From PALSA-612 sp963765295 (GTDB lineage: Bacteria > Actinomycetota > Thermoleophilia > Gaiellales > Gaiellaceae), in contig CAVXVO010000004.1 in the NCBI GenBank assembly GCA_963765295.1, positions 434,001-498,000 of the forward strand: a DNA stretch of 64,000 bases, in the 5' to 3' direction. The notes beneath the pieces were generated by a model that saw only the letters and a program-made list of their open reading frames with translations, was not told where the DNA came from and did not search any database. A program made the translations under genes and the position numbers. Each line of letters begins with the position of its first letter. Within the stretch, counting starts at the first letter, position 1. Positions 60,017 to 64,000 of the stretch are shown piece by piece.

Positions 60017-60724
60017 CTAGAGGTCACCGCGGTACGCGCGGGCCTGCTCGACGAGCTCCTCGAACAGGCGCAGATCCTCGCCCTCCTCGGGGTGCCAGAG
60101 GACGCCGACGGCGAACCGGCGAGAGGGATCTTCGATCGCCTCGATGGTGTCGTCGTCCGCCCGCGCGGCCTCGCGCAGGCCGTCGCCGAGACGGCCGTAG
60201 CCCTGGTGGTGGTGCGACTTCACCGTCGTCCGGTCGCCGATCAGCGGTGCCAGCACGGTGCCCGGCACCACGTCGACGCCGTGCTCCGAGAAGGTGCCGG
60301 GCACCTCGCGGTGACCCTCGTGGCCGACCCGCTCGGGGACGTGCTGCTCGAGGTCGCCGCCAAGTGCCACGTTCAGCACCTGCGACCCGCGGCAGACGGC
60401 CAGCACGGGCATGTCACGCTCGAGCGCCGCCACGAGCAGGGCGAGCTCCGCGCTGTCACGCCCCGGCCGCGTGCCGAGCGTGGTCGGATGGGCGTCGGCG
60501 CCGTAGGCGCCCGGGTCGATGTCGGCACCACCCGAGAAGACGATCCCGTCCAGCCGGTCGAGCGTCTCCTCGACGCCGTCCTCGGAAGGCGGGACGAGCA
60601 GAGCGCGGCCCCCGGCCTGCTCGACCGAGCGCACGTACGAGAGCGGAATCAGCGCGGCCGGCAGCGTCCAGACACCCCACGTCGCCTCCTCGGCATACGC
60701 TGTGATCCCGATGACCGGCCGCAT
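60017..60724 (-). CDS. Class I glutamine amidotransferase-like hydrolase (PuuD-like)
   Basis: 235 residues from ATG 60724. FSGGADIDPGAYGADAHPTT, then nucleophile Cys in MPVLAVCRGSQVLNVALGGD and His-Glu in GVLWHPEEGED complete the triad. SHHHQGYGRLGDGL is typical of gamma-glutamyl-GABA hydrolases (PuuD) in polyamine breakdown. Other gamma-glutamyl substrates are possible. Its start overlaps the divergent GerMN gene by 14 bases. Confidence 0.88.
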   Translation of the reverse strand: MRPVIGITAYAEEATWGVWTLPAALIPLSYVRSVEQAGGRALLVPPSEDGVEETLDRLDGIVFSGGADIDPGAYGADAHPTTLGTRPGRDSAELALLVAALERDMPVLAVCRGSQVLNVALGGDLEQHVPERVGHEGHREVPGTFSEHGVDVVPGTVLAPLIGDRTTVKSHHHQGYGRLGDGLREAARADDDTIEAIEDPSRRFAVGVLWHPEEGEDLRLFEELVEQARAYRGDL

Positions 60725-61496
60725 CCTGCGATTGTCGCCGATCGCCCTGGTACTCGTCGCAGCCGCGTGCGGAGGCGGCGGCGGAACGAAGACGACCGCG
60801 ACCTCGGCGACGACGAGCACGTCGACGACGCCCACGGCGACCACCTCGGCCGGGACCACGAGCTTCCGCGTCTACTTCCTGCAGAACGGGAAGGTGCAAC
60901 CGGTCGAGCGCACGGTGCCGAAGACGAAGGCCGTCGCGACCGCCGCGTACACGGAACTCCTGAAAGGGCCGACGGAACAGGAGACCGGGATCGGGCTGAC
61001 CACGTCGCTCGGCGAGCCGGCGAGCGGTGGGACGATCGGCATCGGCAACGACGGTCTGCTCAGTCTGAGCTCCAAGCCACTCGCCGGGGTCGCGCTCGCC
61101 CAGGCCGTCTACACGCTCACCCAGTTCCCCGGGCGGCAGACGGTGGTCGTGAACGGCAAGCGGTACACGCGCAACGACTTCGAGGACGTGACCCCTGCGA
61201 TCCTGGCAGAGCTTCCGTTGCCGTTCGAGCGAGTCGCCGGTCGGCTCAGGCTCGCCGGCACGGCGAACACGTTCGAGGCCACGTTCCAGTACGAGCTGAA
61301 GGACGCCGCAGGCAAGGTGCTGGCGAAGCACTTCGTCACGGCCACATCCGGAAGCGGCGTTCGCGGGACGTTCGACGTCACGATCCCGTTCGCGGTCCCG
61401 AGCACGCAGGACGGCACGCTGACCGTGTTCGAGGTGTCGGCGAAGGACGGCTCGCGCATCAACCGGGTCGACATACCCCTCACCCTCGAGCCGTGA
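60711..61496 (+). CDS. GerMN/Gmad2-domain lipoprotein
   Basis: 261 residues from ATG 60711. Lipobox LVAAACGGG, a Thr-rich linker (TTATSATTSTSTTPTATTSA), a GerMN domain (VYFLQNGKVQPVERTVPKTK, AAYTELLKGPTEQETGIGLT, VYTLTQFPGRQTVVVNGKRY) and a Gmad2-type beta-sandwich (FEATFQYELKDAAGKVLAKH). Such proteins occur widely outside spore formers as envelope lipoproteins. TACGCT (60696-60701) lies 9 bases before the ATG, inside the 5' end of the divergent gene. Confidence 0.85.
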   Translation: MTGRILRLSPIALVLVAAACGGGGGTKTTATSATTSTSTTPTATTSAGTTSFRVYFLQNGKVQPVERTVPKTKAVATAAYTELLKGPTEQETGIGLTTSLGEPASGGTIGIGNDGLLSLSSKPLAGVALAQAVYTLTQFPGRQTVVVNGKRYTRNDFEDVTPAILAELPLPFERVAGRLRLAGTANTFEATFQYELKDAAGKVLAKHFVTATSGSGVRGTFDVTIPFAVPSTQDGTLTVFEVSAKDGSRINRVDIPLTLEP

Positions 61497-62365
61497 GGGG
61501 GACAACGCTCGCTCTGGCAGCCTGCGCGCTTCTGCTCCTGGCTCCCGTCGCCGGCGGCCGAGGCGGCGCCACGCCGGTCGTCCCATCCGGAGCCCTGCTC
61601 GCGGCCGACCGGCACGGCGACCTGGCCGTGCTCGACCGCGCCGGCCATGTGCTCCGGCGGATCCACGTCCGCCCGGCCGGTTGCTGCCAGGGCGTCGAGC
61701 TGGCAGCCGACCGCCGCCACGCGTTCGTGGCCGTGCGCCCCGTGGAGGTGCCGTCGCTCTACGAGATCGACCTCGCGAGCGGCCGGGCACGCCGTCTCGG
61801 AGCGGGCGGAAGTCCGGCCCTGAGCCCTGGCGGCGGCACGCTCGCCTATTACGCGGTCGCCTTCCGGGACGACACCCTGTATCGCACGGGCGTCGCCGTC
61901 CGTGACCTCGCGACCGGGTCGACACGGGTCATTCCCTTCAGCCACAGGACGTCGTGGAGCACACCGCCGGATGTGCTGCTCAACTGGGCACCGGGCGGGC
62001 GGGAGCTCGCGCTCGTCGACCGTGACTCGCGGACCTTCCACGACGGCGTCCGGATCGTCGACGTCGAGGCAGCCACTGACGTCGACTCGCAATCCTTGCT
62101 TCCCGGCCTGACGGCCCCGGTGTTCCTCGGCGACGGGACGCTCGTCGCGCTCGCGAACTGCTGCATCGGGAAGCAGCGGATGGCGAGCGTCGACACGGCC
62201 AGCGGCACGCGCACGGCGTTCGCGACGCTGCCCGAGCCGCCGGAGTCGTTGCGCCGCATCGCGCCAGGATCGTTCGTGACGACGACGCCTGACGGGTACC
62301 TGATCGTCTTCGCCAAGGGGAAGGTGATGCGCATCGCCACCGGGTTCTACGCCGTCAGCGGCTGA
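61493..62365 (+). CDS. Secreted TolB/WD40-like beta-propeller protein
   Basis: 290 residues from GTG 61493, overlapping the GerMN stop (GTGA). Signal peptide LALAACALLLLAPVAGG, then repeated blades (GDLAVLDRAGHVLRRIHVRP, SLYEIDLASGRARRLGAGG, GRELALVDRDSRTFHDGVRI). CCQG and NCCIG Cys pairs may form disulfides. The lipoprotein-propeller pairing resembles LpqB-like envelope modules, but no LpqB identity is claimed. Confidence 0.78.
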   Translation: MRGTTLALAACALLLLAPVAGGRGGATPVVPSGALLAADRHGDLAVLDRAGHVLRRIHVRPAGCCQGVELAADRRHAFVAVRPVEVPSLYEIDLASGRARRLGAGGSPALSPGGGTLAYYAVAFRDDTLYRTGVAVRDLATGSTRVIPFSHRTSWSTPPDVLLNWAPGGRELALVDRDSRTFHDGVRIVDVEAATDVDSQSLLPGLTAPVFLGDGTLVALANCCIGKQRMASVDTASGTRTAFATLPEPPESLRRIAPGSFVTTTPDGYLIVFAKGKVMRIATGFYAVSG

Positions 62366-62385
62366 GCGCGCGGCAGACTGGCCCC

Positions 62386-64000
62386 GTGAACCTCGCGGAG
62401 CGTGCCGGGCGCTGGAGCGCCGCCCACTGGAAGACCGCGTTCGTCGCCTGGATCTGCTTCGCCGCGATCTTCTACTTCCTCGGGAACGCGGCCGGCACGG
62501 TCAAGCTCGCCGACGCCGACACCGGCTCGGGCGAGACGGCGCGCGCGCAGTCGATCCTCAAGCACGCGAACTTCACGCAGAAGGCGACCGAGGAGGTGCT
62601 CGTCCAGAGCCCGACCCTCACCGTCGGATCGCCCGCGTTCCGCAAGGCGATCCGTGACGTCGAGGGGCGCCTGCGCGCGTTCCCGGTCATCGACCTGATC
62701 CGCTCGCCGCTCGACCCGGCCCAGCGCGGCCTCGTGTCCAGGGACCGCCACTCCGCGCTCGTGCAGTTCGAGATGCGCGAGGTGAGCCAGGTCGCGCGGA
62801 GCCACGTCCAGCCGATCCTCGACGCGGTCGCGGCCGAGCAGAAGGCCCATCCCGGCATCACGATCGAGGAGTTCGGCCTCGCGAGCTCGGCGCACGTCCT
62901 GAACAAGACGGTCGGCGACGACTTCCGCAAGGCCGAGCAGCTCACGGTGCCGATCACGCTCGTCATCCTCCTGTTCGCGTTCGGCGCACTCGTCGCTGCG
63001 CTCCTGCCCGTCGGGCTCGCGTTCACGGGCTTCCTGGGAGCGCTCGGCGTCAGCGCCCTCGTCAGCCACCTGCAGGGATCGTCGGACGCGACCAACTCGG
63101 TGATCCTGCTCATGGGCATGGCGGTCGGCGTCGACTACTCGCTGTTCTACCTGCGGCGTGAGCGGGAGGAGCGACGGCGCGGCCGGCCTCCACGCGAGGC
63201 GCTGCGCGTGACGGCGGCCACGTCCGGCCAGGCCGTGCTCGTCTCGGGCCTGACCGTGTTGATCGCCATGGCCGGGATGCTGCTCGCCGGCAACCCCGTC
63301 TTCACGTCGATCGGGATCGGGACGATGATCATGATCTCGGTCGCGATCGTCGGCTCGCTCACGATTCTCCCGGCGCTGCTGTCGAAGCTCGAGGACCGTG
63401 TCGACCGCGGGCGGATCCCGTACGTGTCGCGGTTCGTCCGCGCAGACGGCGAGTCCCGCTTCTGGGGCGCCGTCGTCTCGGCGGTGATGCGGAGACCGGC
63501 GCTCGCGCTCTGCGCCGCGGCCGCGGGCCTGCTCGCGCTCGCGATCCCGGCCCTCGGGATGCACACCCGCCTCCTCAGCTACACCGACCTACCGCGGAGC
63601 CTTCCGGTGATCAGGGCCTACAGCGACATCCAGGCGGCGTTCCCCGGCGCGCAGACCCCGGCCGAGGTCGTCGTCAAGGCGCCGAACGTGCGTGCGCCGC
63701 AGGTCGTCGCGGCCGGCGAGCAACTCGTCCGCCGGGCGCTCGCGACGCCCTACATGAAGCTTCCCGTCTCCGCCACGATCAGCCCGGACGGCACCGTGGC
63801 GCGGATCAACATCCCTCTCGTCGGAAACGGCAGCGACGCGAGCTCTGATCACGCGCTCCAGCTCCTGCGCCGAACGCTGATCCCGGCCACGCTCGGCAAG
63901 GTTCCGGGCGTCGAGACGGCCGTGACCGGCATCACCGCCGGAACGAAGGACTTCAACGACCAGATGAAGAGCCGTGCACCGATCATCTTCGCGTTCGTGC
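62386..64000 (+). CDS. MMPL-family transporter (3' end beyond window)
   Basis: 538 codons are present from GTG 62386 with no stop. First helix FVAWICFAAIFYFLGNA, a periplasmic loop, then a helix cluster (LTVPITLVILLFAFGALVAA, VGLAFTGFLGALGVSALVSH, LLMGMAVGVDYSLFYLRRER with the conserved Asp-Tyr pair, VLVSGLTVLIAMAGMLLAGN). A second periplasmic domain begins near 63590. RND-type export of lipids or other hydrophobic molecules. CAGACT lies 6 bases before the GTG (leaderless). Confidence 0.92.
   Translation, partial: MNLAERAGRWSAAHWKTAFVAWICFAAIFYFLGNAAGTVKLADADTGSGETARAQSILKHANFTQKATEEVLVQSPTLTVGSPAFRKAIRDVEGRLRAFPVIDLIRSPLDPAQRGLVSRDRHSALVQFEMREVSQVARSHVQPILDAVAAEQKAHPGITIEEFGLASSAHVLNKTVGDDFRKAEQLTVPITLVILLFAFGALVAALLPVGLAFTGFLGALGVSALVSHLQGSSDATNSVILLMGMAVGVDYSLFYLRREREERRRGRPPREALRVTAATSGQAVLVSGLTVLIAMAGMLLAGNPVFTSIGIGTMIMISVAIVGSLTILPALLSKLEDRVDRGRIPYVSRFVRADGESRFWGAVVSAVMRRPALALCAAAAGLLALAIPALGMHTRLLSYTDLPRSLPVIRAYSDIQAAFPGAQTPAEVVVKAPNVRAPQVVAAGEQLVRRALATPYMKLPVSATISPDGTVARINIPLVGNGSDASSDHALQLLRRTLIPATLGKVPGVETAVTGITAGTKDFNDQMKSRAPIIFAFV

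Noticed and set aside
59039..62365. Plus-strand open frame of about 1100 codons
   Set aside because: Only the last 290 codons (from GTG 61493) look like protein; the upstream part is antisense to the ABC and PuuD genes.

Overview
The window is about 70% GC and tightly packed, with many four-base GTGA/ATGA overlaps. Its gene content is that of a high-GC actinobacterium: a sigma-R/RsrA-type redox module, DipZ, ferredoxin-dependent KorAB, GCS2-type glutamate-cysteine ligase, CtaA and NadE. I infer a deep-branching soil actinomycete of the Thermoleophilia (Gaiellales/Solirubrobacterales) type; no rRNA is present to confirm this. There are no rRNA, tRNA, CRISPR, transposase or phage genes. More than a dozen genes carry single-base frame breaks, one in a run of seven G, so the sequence probably comes from an error-prone or low-coverage assembly, and most breaks should not be read as biology.

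Layout. 1-8.3 kb: secreted or surface proteins (broken beta-propeller, collagen-like protein with a lamin-tail domain, RTX-like repeats, BNR/sialidase-like propeller) around a PAS/MBL pair and a MarR-MFS pair. 8.4-11.4 kb: KorB-KorA 2-oxoacid:ferredoxin oxidoreductase and an NfeD-like protein. 11.6-15.5 kb: O-antigen ligase-like protein, methyltransferase, AlkA-type glycosylase and ProC. 15.5-23.3 kb: two unknown proteins, a DEAH helicase, DipZ, a PPOX flavoprotein, a HAD phosphatase and a 2H phosphoesterase. 23.3-27.7 kb: Tag glycosylase, PAC2 protein, heme A synthase, SelD and a thioredoxin-like lipoprotein. 27.8-30.3 kb: an XRE-TPR regulator with a 32-residue membrane/secreted peptide gene behind it, divergent from a strongly promoted structured RNA. 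30.3-36.5 kb: TetR-MFS efflux pair divergent from an acyl-CoA synthetase, SnoaL-like protein and NAD synthetase. 36.6-44.4 kb: Nudix and Mug repair pair, OsmC, a class V aminotransferase, HdeD, GlcG and SIS proteins, an M16 protease and a cupredoxin/sugar-dehydrogenase fusion. 44.6-57.3 kb: Acs, M24 peptidase, amidohydrolase, cyclophilin, MobA-like transferase, sigma-R/anti-sigma, HMA protein, GCS2 ligase, HtrA protease, OsmC, class III aminotransferase and M20 peptidase. 57.4-64 kb: ABC-2 exporter, glutamine amidotransferase, GerMN lipoprotein, beta-propeller and the start of an MMPL transporter.

The most interesting material lies between genes. (i) Six copies of a promoter-like module (CGGCAC box, then TTTCGGCG and a TACNCT -10 box); five end in a GC-rich hairpin. 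The box-to-box distance falls in two classes about one helical turn apart. (ii) Three copies of a ~100-bp two-hairpin element, each with its long hairpin against the 3' end of a transcript on the other strand. (iii) A ~165-nt rod-shaped RNA with a good promoter and a 13-bp terminator, divergent from the XRE-TPR/peptide pair, which resembles an RRNPP peptide-signalling module. (iv) A TANNNT hexamer 6-8 nt before the start codon of at least eleven genes, pointing to widespread leaderless transcripts. (v) A perfect sigma-R consensus (GGAAT-N18-GTT) in front of the sigma-R-like gene.
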